Of a stretch of 64,000 nt of DNA, positions 21,614 to 34,558 are shown one piece after another. Origin of the DNA: Lantana camara (lineage: Eukaryota > Streptophyta > Magnoliopsida > Lamiales > Verbenaceae); the NCBI GenBank assembly GCA_037501455.1, contig CM074858.1:76668501-76732500 (forward strand), in the 5' to 3' direction. Every line of letters starts with the position of its first letter. Position 1 is the stretch's first letter. The translations under genes and the position numbers were made by a program. Under the pieces are notes generated by a model. That model made no database searches. It was not told where the DNA came from and worked only from the letters and a program-made list of their open reading frames with translations.

Positions 21614-23402
21614 TTAATTATGATTTAATTTGTTTTAAATTTTAGAATTTAATTGTGATCTATTTTATGTTAATTAATTTCCGAACATGACTTGAATGTT
21701 TCTATTTGCCTAATTTCTAAGTGTAAACATGTTATGCTACTATGTAATATATTCGTTATTTGAAATTCTTGAATCAAGTTGATTTAAATGTGAAGATTAT
21801 GTATGTGAGTGATTTTAAATGATTCTTGTAATGAATGAAATGAACGTTTATACGTCTTTAAGACTTTAATAGTGCACATGAACGTGTTTATTACATTATA
21901 GCATCTTTTCTTCATTCATATCATGATCATTACTTAGCCGTGCGTCTTATATGGTTCAATTGGAGTCTCGAGTCTCACGAACACGTCTTGTTGTCTCTTG
22001 TACAGTTCATCTCCAGGGCGGAGAAATCTTGATCAACTAGGCACTCGGTAACTTGTATCCTTGTATCACCATGTTCCAGGTGAGGGTGGTTTCGTTCTAG
22101 TTACATATTAAACCCTACAACTTTATGTGACAAGTTTGGCCAAAACCTTATGTATATATATATGTTATTTGCAAAGTAGAGTCATCGAGTAAACCTTTTC
22201 TCATGAATTATGAAATATGTTATGTTTCTTATGAATCAAATATTTTTGGCGAGAATATGATTATGAACATGATTATGAATGCACGGGCCCAGGGACTTAG
22301 TGCAAGTGGCTATCCGGGGAGGCAAGGGCCGACGGTGACCCCTTGTACTAGTCCCACCACATTTACGGTGATACAGGCCCTCGCTAGGAGGTTTAGCGGG
22401 GAATGGGAGCTGAGTGCCCTTGGGGGATTCATGTACCCCCATTGGCCTGTGTATGGACCGGCGGTCGGGTCTTGCTAACCCGTCCACCACCCGGAGGAAG
22501 AAGGTTGGAACTTATTTTATGATTATGATTATGTTATAACTGATATGCACCGTGCGGGAAGGCCGGGACACGGATTGCCCAAACGACTATGTCTTATGAT
22601 ATGATATATGATCTTTGTGTATTATGATATATTGCATGATCACCTAATTAATGTATTAATGATATTTGTCGTATACGGTCGGAGTTTGGTTGGAGATAAT
22701 GCACGCTCACTCGCCGAGCCTTTATGTTTATGTATGAATTATGAACTTAATGAACTTAAAATGATCGGTCGTAAAGCCCAAGCATTGCTTAGTTATTCTC
22801 TTGCCCTTTGGGGAACTTATTTTAAATAAAACCTTGCTCGGGGTTTATGACTTGCATGTGCATGTTTTATATATACGTATATCGCTCCTGCTCACTCAGT
22901 CTTTTAGAGACTGACCCTCTCCCTCCCCAATCTTTTAGTGCACAGGTTTGGCTTTGGAGTTTCGAGCTAAGCGGTTTTGTGTTGAGTCTTTGAGTCGGTC
23001 AGGTTAATCTAGAAGAGTCTTTGCACTCGCTTATGTATTTGAATTGTATATGATTCGGCTTTGTAAACTGATGAACTTGAATCTTTATATATTTGATATT
23101 AAATTGCTTTGCCGGACTTCGATATAAATTAAAAGAGGCCTGAGGTGCCCAAGCCTGCGTGTGGTTGGTGTGTTTAATTTCTGCAGGCCCGTGGCCAATG
23201 CATGTGATCGGATTTTGTGTTCCGTTGCATTATGCTTTGTTAGTTGGTTATAAGTGCAGGGTCTAAGTTCCGCCTAGCTTAGGAGGTTTGTTTTGTTTGT
23301 CTCCCGTTCGCTATGGTTTGATACAGGTGCGGACTACCCATTTCGTTACTCGTATTGAGCCATAGTGCGGGGGATGTGGTGCCTCACGTGCGGGGTGCTA
23401 CA
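19769..23402 (+). repeat. G LTR3 (3,634 bp)
   Basis: Same modules as LTR2: upstream hairpin 20365-20384, donor GT at 20739-20740, palindromes 21209-21333, exon-like segment 22006-22079, acceptor AG at 22944-22945, and end GGGGTGCTACA at 23402. It is followed by the right TSD copy ATCCC. Together with LTR1 it forms the outer pair of the original insertion. Confidence 0.9.
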
Positions 23403-23407
23403 ATCCC

Positions 23408-24724
23408 CGTCTAGGAGTAGTTCGGACATTTTCGCACGATAGGAGGGCCTAAAGTGATTCAAATCCCACCGTTTGAATCCATCCAAACCACCCACAATTC
23501 GGAATCACGAATGGGGTCGTTAAAGAACTTCCACCACTCGTTCTCCAACCCAAATGGGCCTTCTAACACCACTTTAACTCGTGGCTCGAAGTTGAGTTCC
23601 CAAGCATTGGCCTCCAGGAACGCGATGTAAGATCTGTTGCAAAGACCAACCCTCAACTAACGGCGAAGCAAAAGCACTCGCACCCTCAAAACTACCCCGA
23701 AAGGTCACTAACAACAAACACACACAAACAAGCCTAAAAGATGCATATCAGGTTAAAAGTGCAATTGGAATGCATCATATAGTCACCAATCGAGCACATA
23801 ATAGCACAAGTAGTCAATAAAATTAATAGCACAAGTACCTCAATTCTCGGTTTCATGTAGGTCTCCAATTTGAAATCTTGTGCTCGGTTGATCCGCAAGC
23901 ATAACACCTATTCAGCCTATCCCAGCACGCGCCGTAGGCATGGTTGATTCCTCCGCAATGGGAACACGGTTGGAGCTCTTTCCTTGGCTTTGCAGGGTTC
24001 CCGATCTTATGTTTCTTCCCATGAATCTTCTTAGTTCGATTCCCGGATTGGTGAGATCATCCCTTCACTTGTAGATGGGAGCATAAACTCGATTCAAGTC
24101 TAGGCTCCAATTCATCCTTTTTTTTTATCTTTTTCCATAATCCACGTTTCACTTTTAAAGCCCTCTTTGTGGCTTTATCCCACATACTCGTATCCTTCGC
24201 AATTAATGCTTCCTTCATTTGATCCCGAAGACCTTCTACAAAATACCTAGCCTTCATCTCGTCATTGCTTGTAATGTGGGGCACATACACACCCAATCTC
24301 TCAAATTCGTCTAAGTACTCCATAACCGTTTTACCTCTTTGTTTTAACGCGAGGAATTCTTCGAGTCTTCGTCCTTGTAAGACGACCAGTGCGAACCTTT
24401 TCCTAAATTCACGAACAAACACATTCAACGTCAACTCTTCGTTTGATGCCTTTAATTGTTGGGCAACTTCTTTCCACCGTTGTCTTGATTGACCTTGTTG
24501 AAGTTGTATTGCAAGACGGGCCATGTCTTGAGAATTGCACGGCCATATTTCAAATATGCTCTCTATCTTCGAGAGCCATTCCTCAGCCTTTATTTCGTTT
24601 CCTTCTCGGAATTGGGGTACATCATTGCCATCGGATTCATAGGTGGTACTTCGGTTGACGACTGCCCTTGATTGTACGGATGTTGATGAGAAGGTTGATC
24701 GGAGTGTTGCCGACGTGGTGGCAT
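23408..24724 (-). pseudogene. gag remnant of element F
   Basis: Read on the minus strand, a start MPPRRQHSDQPSHQ lies at about 24724. After a frame change, FREGNEIKAEEWLSKIESIF leads into the gag core (residues ARLAIQLQQG, NVFVREFRKRFA, LEEFLALKQRGKTVMEYLDEF, ARYFVEGLRDQM). A stop at 24057-24059 interrupts the frame. Beyond it, in frame, is a CCHC zinc knuckle CSHCGGINHAYGAC (23925-23966) and a second, degenerate one. Gag would form the virus-like particle and bind RNA. There is no protease, RT or integrase, and the remaining stretch to the purine tract is only about 0.5 kb, so F is a gag-only, non-autonomous copy. The stop and frameshift show decay. Confidence 0.82.
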
Positions 24725-24909
24725 CCCGAAAATGTCAACAACTACAATAGAGGTATATGCATGTCGATTAGTAAGTGCATATGTCACGTAATTGTATCAA
24801 TCAAGAGCAATTAGGAGGTGCAATGCATTGCGTAATATAAAATCAACCAAGTAATAGAATTTTCGTATGCAAATCATACCAAATCGTGATGCAAACGTGC
24901 ACATAGCAA

Positions 24910-24987
24910 ATTGTCCTATCTCGTACGACCTAAACAGTCACAACACAACTCTGAACCCCGGTTTTGCAACCTAGTTCTCTGATACCA
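24910..24987 (-). promoter_or_regulatory. Primer binding site and leader block of F
   Basis: On the minus strand TGGTATCAGAG (24977-24987) follows the LTR after a short CTTAAG spacer. GGTT-GCAA-AACC and the conserved block with TAGGTCGTACGAGATAGG come next, as in G, L and H. Confidence 0.82.
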
Positions 24988-24994
24988 CTTAAGA

Positions 24995-25454
24995 TGCAGC
25001 ATCCCAAGCAGTGGGCACCACATCCCCGCACTATCACTCGACACGTGTAACAAAACAAAGACTCCGCAAACGTACCAAGCCATAGCGAATGGGAGACAAA
25101 CAAAACTAAACCTAAGCTAGGAAGAACATAGACCCTGAACTTCACCGTACAAATAAAAATTATGCGAAAGCGTGAACTTGCTATACCAAATTCAAAACCA
25201 AACAAACAGGTGACGGGTTCCACTAACATATATTCATCTATATAAAACTATTTTGAAACCTACCTATTATTTGATTTACTCCTTATACATATTATTATAC
25301 AATATCAATCTTTACGAGGAGCACACTTTTACGTCGGAATCAGGATCTTACCCAGACATTGTATACTTTACTCCTACTATTACTAAGAACTGATTCCCGA
25401 CAAAACAAGCAAAATACTTTATCATTATTATTATGGGCCTTGGCGCTTAAACCG
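24995..25454 (-). repeat. 5' LTR of element F, 3' part
   Basis: The LTR end reads GGGATGCTGCA on the minus strand (24995). The conserved end module (CCCATTCGCTATGGCTTGG, GTGCGGGGATGTGGTGCC) is present. The sequence continues to 25454, where H interrupts it. AACCG (25450-25454) is the expected left TSD copy for H. Confidence 0.8.
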
Positions 25455-27596
25455 TGTAGCACCCCTATAAGTAGAGATGGCACACCCCCGCACTATAAGT
25501 CGATCCACATACAAAATGGATAGTTCGTACATGAATCAACCTATAGCGAACGGGTAACAAAAGAAAAGACAACACTAGCTAGGTGGGACTAACCCTCAAA
25601 ATATATCACCATGCATAGGCCAAAAAAACGAAAACATAATACTTTACATACATACATACATTATCAATCTATGAGTCCATAGTCAACCTTTCAATATTTA
25701 CAACCCAATTCTCAAGAGCAAAACATAATAACATAAGTATCCAGAATATACATGAAATGAAAATGACAAGTGCTAGACCCAAAACAATAAAAGACTTGAC
25801 TCGATCCCACCTAGCACTCAATCCTGCAAAAACTGAAAATGTGAGGTGTCAGTCTACGAAAGACTGAGTGAGGGGTTTAAATAAATATTAGCACACGTAT
25901 CCTGCAAGTTATAGTCTCGGGTAAGGTTTTATAAAAGAAACACTATAAGTTCAATATTAGAATAGATCTCGCCCGAGATTACAACTAATTCATTTAACAA
26001 TATAATCATTATCACTTCAATTCAATCAGTGGCCCGGCGAATGAGGGCAATTCTCCAACCTTTACTCCTTTAGTGATCATTACCATGATTAACTTATTAA
26101 TAGGTTAAGTGATCATGCAATCAATTGAGGTGCGCAAGTAGCAATTTCACGATCTCCTTCTCCCTCCGGGTGATGGTGGGATTGCAAGGTCCCACCACCC
26201 AAGCACGGTGAGCATAGGGTTCATGAGTCCCTATACCCGGAACTCCTTCCTCCACTAATCTCCAAGTGGATTCAGGGGTTATCCCAAGAATGTGAGGGGA
26301 GTGCAGAGTTACCCGTCAGCCCATGCTTTCCCGGTTGGCTCATACACTGACCCTCGGGCCCAAGTGAACATGCTTTACTCGCCAAAACATGAACAATACA
26401 CGATATCACGATATATATATATATAAGTTTTGGCCCAAAAGTCACATAGGGTTGTACGGGTTCTGTATAACTAGAATTAAACCTCACCTTTACTTTACCA
26501 ACCAAAAGAAGCAAGGAAACACCCTGAGGAGCGTGCTCCTCGTCACCGGGAACGTGATCTGTATAACAAGGACACGTGTACGTGAGACTCGACTCATATG
26601 AACCATTTAAGACGAACGGCAAAGTCATGTGATGTTAATCATGCCTTTACAATCAATAAATATCATGAAAGTGTCTAAATTCCCAATTAAAGTATCAATA
26701 AGTGTCAAATAGGAGCATAATTATCAATAAATTAATCATATAATTCATATAAATCACATACGGGAGCTAAGGAAGTGAAAGGAATGCAATAAGAGAGGTT
26801 TCGGAGAAGTTTGGCAAAAGTCGACAATTTTTGGAAATGCGTAGGCTGTAGGAAAACTGGAATATATTCAGTTGTAGAAGTTGGAATTGAGTTTTGTTTG
26901 TTGGATATAAAACTAGACACATATACCTTTCCAAGGATATATGACTCGTATTCTAGTTCAAAGTGAGGATAAAATGGCGTAAGCTTGAAGTTAGGCGAGT
27001 GAAGTTTTCTGAGAAAGTGGCGACACCAAAAAGAATTGATTATATCTCACAAATTGGAAAATATATTGAGGTGATTCTAATTGGAGGTTTTTCTAAACTT
27101 CAATAGGTTTCTGTGAGTTCAAAATTCAGGTCAGTCGGAGTTCGTATGAGGGAGAAACGCCCGTTTGAAAAATGGTCTGAAAGCAGAAACGGGCGTTTAG
27201 AAGCACACGGGTGATGCAATAGGTTCCCACACGGGCGTTTGGTGTTATAACTAAGGGACCAAACGCCCGTTTCGAAGCAATCTGGGCGAAAAACAGGGTA
27301 TAGGCACGGGATTTGGCTCCCAAGCCAATCCAACACAAAATCAAGACAAAAATCAACTCCAACCTATCATATATCATGTATATGTCTCATATATAGCAAT
27401 TAGGCACCATTTAAACCAAGAAACATGCTTTGGTTCATCAAGAAATCATCACCCAACCCCATATAATTTCATACCATCCAACCTTCATATCCATCAAGAA
27501 TCCATGCAAGTTTCCATGTCTAAAGATCATAATCATGCTTCTAATCACTTATAAACAAGAAAGCATCACATAATTAACAAACCCTAATTCATATAT
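25455..27596 (-). repeat. H 3' LTR, 3' part
   Basis: On the minus strand it ends GGGGTGCTACA at 25455. It holds the acceptor TTTTTGCAG (CAG at 25824-25826), a 71-nt exon-like segment (26488-26558, TTATACAG| ... AAAG|GTGAGG), the conserved stem-loop (26172-26199, loop CCTTGCAA, stem GGTGGTGGGA) and a palindrome group (27155-27272). It is cut at 27596 by L. Confidence 0.85.
27155..27272. repeat. AAACGCCCGTTT palindrome group in H LTR
   Basis: AAACGCCCGTTT at 27155-27166, its complement form AAACGGGCGTTT at 27187-27198, ACACGGGCGTTT near 27229-27240, and AAACGCCCGTTT again at 27261-27272. They occupy the same relative place as the G palindromes, with a different sequence. Confidence 0.8.
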
Positions 27597-30500
27597 TGTA
27601 ACGCCCCGGTTTTTCATTTTAACTAATGTGTCGTTTTGTTTATAAATTGTGCAATTTAATTATTTAATTGTATGATTAATTGTTTGTAAATGTTTATATT
27701 TGTCTTAAACTATAGATTGTTGTTGTCTTAATGTATTTCATTTTATTTTAATTTGATATCTAGTGTTTAACTTCTTAATTAATGTTTCATGTTACCTTAA
27801 CTATTTCGGTAATTTCGTTAATTAATTTCAACATGTTATTAGTTGGTTTTAATTTAATTAATATGGAATTTATGTTTTAGTAATTAAATTATAACGTTAT
27901 GAATTTATTATTGCGCATGAGTGTTCTATTTGGGCTTCGTTCCTATATGTAATGATATCGGAATGGTATGTAAATTTAGTATGTCGTAAATATGAGTGTT
28001 ATGAACATGCCTATATACTCGGTTTATATTTTCGGATTCATTTGACGTGTTAACGAATTTAATTTTGTTTGTGGAACCAAATCGGGGGCTAACGAGCAAT
28101 TAGCGCACCCTTGGTTCCCTCTGTGATATCTTGAGCTCGGGAATTCGGATTCGAATTCCGTCACCTCCGTTGCCTTCGTATTGACGATTCGGAGACAATG
28201 GAACAATCCTCATACCTTTTTGAAATCATTAAGACCTTCAAAATCCAACCGTAACGGACAACTCGTGCAAGAAGAGCTCCTTTTGTGACTAGTCTTCATG
28301 GTGGGACCCTTAACACTCCTCTAACCTAACCATACCTTAAACCATGACTTTTGTACCTTGCTTTAAGCCCTTTCTCTTCCCCTTTAGCTCTGAAAACCGA
28401 TCCAAACATTCCCCATTTCTGCTGGAACTGATCGAGAGAGAGGGAGAGAAGAAAGGAAGAAAACCCTTGGCCATTCTTGTGATTTTGAGCTCAAATCACC
28501 CCCTTTCTTCTTCTAATCTTCAAGGTATGAATATTTATGTCTCCTCTACTCTGTTATTCTTGATTTCATCTACTTACTACATGATATGGATCAGATTTGA
28601 TTAGGGTTTGAGTGATGAGTTTGGTATGAACTTTTAGGGATTTTGTTCTTGAGACCTATTTGCTTGTGTGGCTGATTTTCTTGCTTATACATGATTATAT
28701 GAGCTTGTTTCTTGGACTATTTCTTTCCTAACTGATAGTATATGGTGTTAGGAGGATTTTATCTCTTGACCCTTTTATGAAATTATGAGATATGGAGCTC
28801 CAAACTTGATGATCAAACTGCTTCCCCTGTTTTTCGATCTGCTGCTGCTCATTTTGCTTTGTTGCTTGATCAAATGATCTTCTTTTCGTGTGAATTTGCA
28901 TGGATATTATTTACACTCATTGCTCTATATGTTAACATTCATGTTTCAAGTATTTGGATCCATTTTAAGCCTCAAAACCGAAAGACATGGCCTGTTCTTA
29001 TGCATGATCTATGACAGACTTGCTGCTGTTACAATTGTGTGGTTGTTGGTCACCCTAATGTGCTTTAATTCGTGCCATTTTGCATATATATGATGTACAT
29101 TAGTTGTTTAGTATGTTAGCATGCATTCCCCAAGGTTTCAGTTCCAAATTCAGCTCCTAAGTACTAGATCATAGCTTGATTGAAACAATAGGGCTCTTAT
29201 GTGTGATTTTGGCGACCCATCTTTGCCGCATGATTTAGATGCTGATAATGTGTGATTTAGCCTTTGACCTCCAAATGAAATATGTTCCTAACATGATAAA
29301 TATGTCGTATATTAAGTTTCATAGCATTTGGAGTTGATTTGGTATGCTTTTGGATTGAGTTTGTATGGGATCAGTTTTGCCGGTATAGCCTTGTGTGCAT
29401 GTTTTGGCTCTGTGCCGTGACACCCCCGTGTCTCATTTACACTGAAATGTGAGACACGGGCGTGTCACACCTTCTGGGCAGGTCTGTACTGAGCCACGGT
29501 CGTGGCTCAGTTTAGCTAAGGTGGGTGACACCCCCGTGTCCCTTCCCTTGCGTAGTCCTTGTTGCTTCCTTTTCGGTTTTTGATTTATTTCACCTCCTTA
29601 ATGACTTTATCTCCTTTTGTGTTGAACTATGAACTTGTTTTGCTATGTGTTAGGAGTATTGTGGTTTAATTTCATGGCATTTGGATGAGTTTTAGGCATG
29701 CTTTTACTTAATGTCGTTTATGTGTGTTTATATGTCGTTTATGAATCGCGTAACTCATTTTCTATATCATATGATTCCTTCTTGTTGTCAAACCTTGGAA
29801 ATATGCTATCTTATGTAATATGAGGTTTGTAGTAGTGTTTTGGGAAATCTTGAATATGTACTACGCTTCTATTTGAGTTCTTGAATTAATTTGATTGGAG
29901 ATATGAATTGAAGGAATGAATGAGTGAATGACTTGGTTATACGATTTAAATTCCTTAATAATGCGCATGAACATTTTCATGACATGATATCATCTTTTAT
30001 GCATTCATATCATGCTTGAGCATTTCCGTGCGTCATATATGGTTCATTTAGAGTCTTGAGTCTCACGAACACGTCATGTTGTCTTTTGTACAGTTTATCT
30101 CCAGGGTGGAGAGATCTTGGTCCTTCGGGCACTTGGTAACTCGTATCATTGTTTCGTCTTGTACCAGGTGAGGGTGTTTTCGTTTTAGCTACGTATTAAA
30201 CCCTACAACCATATGTGGCAAGCTTTGGCCAAAAACCTAATATAGTTATATATGGTTTTTAAATGAACATACCGAGTAACTATTGATCGAGTAAATCCTT
30301 TTCAAATCATTTATGAAATATGTTATGTTCTTATGAATTGAAATGTTTGGCGAGACACATTTATGATTTATGATTGTATGGGCCCCGGGACTTAGTATAT
30401 GTGGCTAACCGAGGAAGCAAGGGCTGACGGGGATCCCATATACTAGTCCCAACCAATTATGGCGAAACGGACTTCGTCAATCTAACTGGGCTTTGAGGCC

Positions 30501-31452
30501 TCATGAACCTCATAGCCACATTGATATGATTGGGTGGTCGGGCCTTGCAAACCCGTCCACCACCCGGAGGAAGAAGGTTGGAACTGATTTATGATTTATG
30601 ATTATGTTATGTTATGATTTGATTATACACCGTGCGGGAAGGCCGGGACACGGATTGCCCAAACGATATGTTTTATGATATGATATATGGTCTGCATGTA
30701 TTATGATATATTGCATGAACACCTAATCAACATATTAATGATATTTGTCGTACACGGTCGGAGTTTGGTTGGAGATTGTGCACGCTCACTCGCCGAGTCT
30801 TATGTTTATGTATGATTTATGAAAGTAATGAATTAATATGATTAGTCATAAAATCCGGGCATTGATTACTCATTCTCTTTCCCTTTTAGGGAACTAATTT
30901 CAAATAAAATCTTGTTCGGAATTTATGACTTGCATGTGTATGTTTTTATATATGTATGTCGCTCCTGCTCACTCAGTCTTCTAGAGACTGACCCTCTCCC
31001 TCCCCAACCTTTTAGTGTGCAGGTTTGACTTTGGAGTTTCGAGCTAGGTGGAGGTGGTTGGAGTCTTTAAGTTGGTCAAGTTAGGTTAAGAGAGTCTCTG
31101 CACTCACATATGTATTGGAATTATGCATGATTCGATTCCATAGTATCATGAACTTGAATATTTATGTAATTGTTATTGAATTGTTTTTTTTTTTTCTGGG
31201 TTTGGCTATGGATTAAAAGAGGCCTGAAGAGCCCAATTCTGGTTATGGTTTGTATGTTTGAACTTTAGCTTTGCGTTGCATTATACTTTGTTGATTGGTT
31301 ATCATTGCAGGGTCTAGCTCCGCCTGGCTTAGGAAGGTTTTTATGTTTGTCTCCCGTTCGCTATGGTTTGATATGGGTGCGGATTTACTGTTTTGTTACT
31401 CGTGTTGAGCCATAGTGCGGGGGATGTGGTGCCTCACGTGCGGGGCGCTACA
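27597..31452 (+). repeat. L 5' LTR (3,856 bp)
   Basis: Begins TGTAACGCCCCGG and ends GGGGCGCTACA. Upstream hairpin GGAATTCG-GATT-CGAATTCC at 28140-28159; CT/GA-rich putative first exon ending TTCAAG|GTATGA (GT 28525-28526); palindromes 29417-29541; exon-like segment 30094-30167; CTTGCAA-loop stem 30533-30561; acceptor TTTTAGTGTGCAG ending at 31022. Relative to the 3' LTR it lacks about 21 bp near 30481. Confidence 0.9.
29417..29541. repeat. Palindrome cluster, L 5' LTR
   Basis: A long imperfect hairpin spans 29417-29468 (outer GTGACAC/GTGTCAC, then CCCGTGTCTC...GAGACACGGG with a small bulge). TGAGCCACGGTCGTGGCTCA follows at 29490-29509 and a further GTGACACCCCCGTGTC at about 29525-29540. The 3' LTR has the same cluster (36378-36500), and solo LTR C has it in reverse (59760-59883). 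Confidence 0.87.
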
Positions 31453-31460
31453 TCCTTAAG

Positions 31461-31510
31461 TGGTATCAGAGCCCGGTTGCAAAACCGGTGTTCTTGAGTC
31501 ATGTTTGAGT
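31461..31510 (+). promoter_or_regulatory. Primer binding site and leader hairpin of L
   Basis: TGGTATCAGAGCC at 31461-31473, followed by CCGGTT-GCAA-AACCGG, identical to G internal 1. Confidence 0.92.
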
Positions 31511-34281
31511 CAGTTAGGTCGCACGGCATAGGAACAACTTGTTAATGTGTACATTGCATCGATTTGGCATGAATATTTGATACTAATTGTTGGAAATTGC
31601 TTAATACATGTATACGATCTATTCTCTCATTTAGTTGCTTTAAATGTTGCATTTTGCATTCTATGTGCATTGATTCATTTAACTACGTGCCATAAGCATA
31701 CACTAATCTTCATGCATCCATATTTGAGTTGATCTTTCTTATATAGGCTACTATCATGCAAACAAAGCTACCATTCACACCAACTACAATTGACAAAGTA
31801 ACTTGAAGGTCGAGTGTTCAAATTCCACGGCTTGCACAATGGAACTACCTATCATGGCTCGTATCAGGAGAGGAAGCTTGGATCACGGGAAGGTTCATCA
31901 ATCATGCCCCACCTACAAGCCTTGAAGGTTCTCAACATACAAGAATTGCAAAGACTCAAGTTCTAACTTGAGGGATGCGTGAGACAACGAGAGGGGTGTG
32001 GAACTCTTCACCACCCCGATTTTGAAGACATTTAATACAAGATTAAATGCTCTAAGGTTCACCGTTGAAGCTCCGAGTTTGGAATGGTTGGGTGATTGGA
32101 AGACCAAATTGGGAAGCTTCAAGGGATCGGATGCAAGATGTGTTAAAAAGGTTCGACTCAACACAAATGCAAGGATTGGGAGCCGGTAATCATAAAGCTC
32201 ACTATGGGGTCAAATATGGAAGCTCACTTGATACGAATATAAGCGTGGGACAACAAATGGACGCAAGGCAAAGAGACTTAAGAGCATCGAGGAATACAAA
32301 TCGCGTCGTCTTCTTGGAACCTTGGAACATGGAGACATCAAGAAGCAAGCAAGAATGGAAAGCGTTATCACGGGTGAATTATGCGCGTAGATCGGAAACA
32401 AAGGATAAGCTAAAGGAACTTTAACCGGAGAGGACATTAAGATGAAGATTCCGACGACCTTTGGAGGTCGATGCTTGGGAGTACGTTGAGGTGTAAACTC
32501 CATTGACAAAGAAGACCTTGGGTTCAAGAATAGCACGTTCGGGCCATGGGATATACAAATGGATGCAAGAAGATTAGGGAGATTCGAAAACCATGGAAAG
32601 CTAAGGAATTATCAATGTCTCCAAAGAAAGTTACAATTATGGGAATGAGGAACACGTCATCAAGCTAAAAGCTTACCACCTCGGTGACAGGTTCTGCATA
32701 TTCATGGCATGAGCATCATGCATCGATTTAAATTAATTGTTTTCTTTATCTATATGTACGTTTATGTTTAATTAATATAATTGCTCCAACGTGTTGCATC
32801 GTTGCATCTTTAATTGTTTACTATGTGCATTGGCATGTTAATCCAACATGCATGGCTTAGTGTTTAATTGATAGGGAATGGCTACACCTTGTCCATCAAG
32901 CGATTCTTTGATCAAGGCTTACTCGAATCAAGACGAGAAGAATAGTTGGGTTATATTTTGGGAGTTCCGGGCATATAGCTTAGCTAGCACAATCTACACC
33001 GAAGAAACTAAGTTGAAGAGTTTTGGAGAAACCTTAATCTCAGAGGCGAAGTAACGATTTCAACTAAAATTTCCAAATAAGGGAGCATTGATTAGGAAAT
33101 AATGTAAGTCCTTTTTGATCCTTGAAAGGATTACCTTTAGTTAAAGAATGGAAATACAACAGGGGATTAAATTGGTCTAGATTTCAAGAAGAGTAAGAAA
33201 GAGAAAAGTTGGTGATTGGAAGGAAGTAATTATTGAAGGGTTTGAATTGAACCTTAGGAGTGAATTAAAGAAACAGAAGTGGCTCATCAAAAATTTCAAT
33301 GAAAGAAGGATTCATGGAGTTGGACATGTAAGAGCGAAAAATTTTAAGGGGAGAGCACGACTGAGAGGTGAATTGGAGGATAGGAGTGGTGCTCGAATGA
33401 ATATGTTAGGAGTAATGACGGGGATGCAAATTAAGGAGAATCTGGGAGTCCTAAGGGTGGTGATTAGGAATGAATAAGACGGCGGTTATGGTTAACCTGT
33501 TAAGAGAGAAGCTACGTATGGAATTCTGATCGGGAGGTGATGGAATCATAAGAGAGTTTCTATGAACTTCTAAGTTAGAATTAACAAGGGAAAACCGAAT
33601 CAAGCTATCATATAAGGGGATGGTGTCGATCAAGATTTATTCAATGAAATATGAAGGGGTCCAAGATAATATTATCGAGTTATTAGTTATATCAACAGTA
33701 ATCCAGAAGGAAGCTTAAGTAGAGACCAAATAGAAAAGGACGATAATTGGAGGATTGGCTTCAAGCTTCAAGAATCATCAAGAACCTTCTGTCTTCGGTT
33801 AAGGAAATATGGGACCAGTTATCGAATATAACATTGAGGGGGAAAAAGGGAATGAACGGACAATAGGAACGAAAGGTGGGAAAAGATTTGTGTTGAGAGA
33901 ACCATAAGAATAATTATCGTAAGGTCGGGATCGAATCATCAAGTTTGCCCAGAGTGGTTATCCTCGGGGATATGTTTAGCACCGATTTGGATAAGGATTG
34001 AAGAAGTTGGGTAGCAGTACAAGTTAGAAAGGATATAAGAATATACTCCTTAAAGAATTCAGCAATCGCTTCACCGGGGAACCCTGAAGCGGTTCAAGAC
34101 AAGCTGGGCACTGAGTTACATATTAGGTGCTTTGATCTTGTACTGTGTTAAATTACTTGGAGTAATTGAAATCAATGTGGGCGACATTTACTACTTGCTT
34201 TGGGTGCCTTACGTGATTTTAAATTTGGTTTTGCGTGAGTTGCTTAGGAGTATTGGAGACTTTCTTATTTTATTTTCGGTT

Positions 34282-34499
34282 GAGAGACGGGGTGATCTCT
34301 TTGTTTGCAAGAGACGGGGATTCTCTTATTTTATTTGAGAGATGGGGTACTCCCTTTACCTGCGAGAGACGGGGTTCTCTCATTGCTGCTCGAGAGACGG
34401 GGCTCTCTCCTTGTTGCTTGCGAGAGACGGGGTTCTCTCATTGCTGCTCGAGAGACGGGGCTCTCTCCTTGTCGCTTGTGAGAGATGGGGAATCTCTCA
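34282..34499 (+). repeat. Stem-loop array, L
   Basis: Eight units of GAGAGA-CGGGGT-TCTCTC type. Four central units form a recent tandem duplication of an about 58-bp two-unit block. Frames across the array (for example 34235-34588) are repeat translations, not genes. Confidence 0.88.
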
Positions 34500-34522
34500 T
34501 TGTTTGTTTTCAGGAGTGTTGT

Positions 34523-34557
34523 GAATCCGAGGACGGATTCTTTTTAAGGGGGAGAGA
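34523..34557 (+). promoter_or_regulatory. Pre-PPT hairpin and polypurine tract of L
   Basis: Perfect stem GAATCC-GAGGAC-GGATTC at 34523-34540, then TTTTTAAGGGGGAGAGAT before the 3' LTR. Confidence 0.88.
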
Positions 34558-34558
34558 T

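Larger units (their letters stand above)
7893..23402 (+). mobile_element. Element G: three-LTR tandem non-autonomous retrotransposon
   Basis: The 15.5-kb unit is LTR1-internal1-LTR2-internal2-LTR3, all in the same orientation, with near-identical internals. Only the outer ends carry the 5-bp target duplication ATCCC (7888-7892 and 23403-23407). One insertion followed by unequal LTR-LTR recombination between sister copies explains this; insertion of a preformed tandem is the alternative. The internals (about 3.2 kb) have a primer site and purine tract but no gag, protease, RT or integrase, so the element matches the LARD concept (long LTRs, non-coding interior). It splits the internal region of F. 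Confidence 0.88.
31453..34558 (+). other. L internal region (non-coding)
   Basis: Starts with the primer site. Middle blocks (33949-33973 and 34041-34094) match G internal blocks although the rest has diverged strongly, suggesting selection on the RNA or DNA rather than on a protein. The 3' end is the stem-loop array and purine tract. No gene recognised. Confidence 0.82.

Noticed and set aside
32065..32424. 119-codon frame in the L interior as an accessory gene.
   Set aside because: No recognised domain, and the corresponding G interior does not conserve it.
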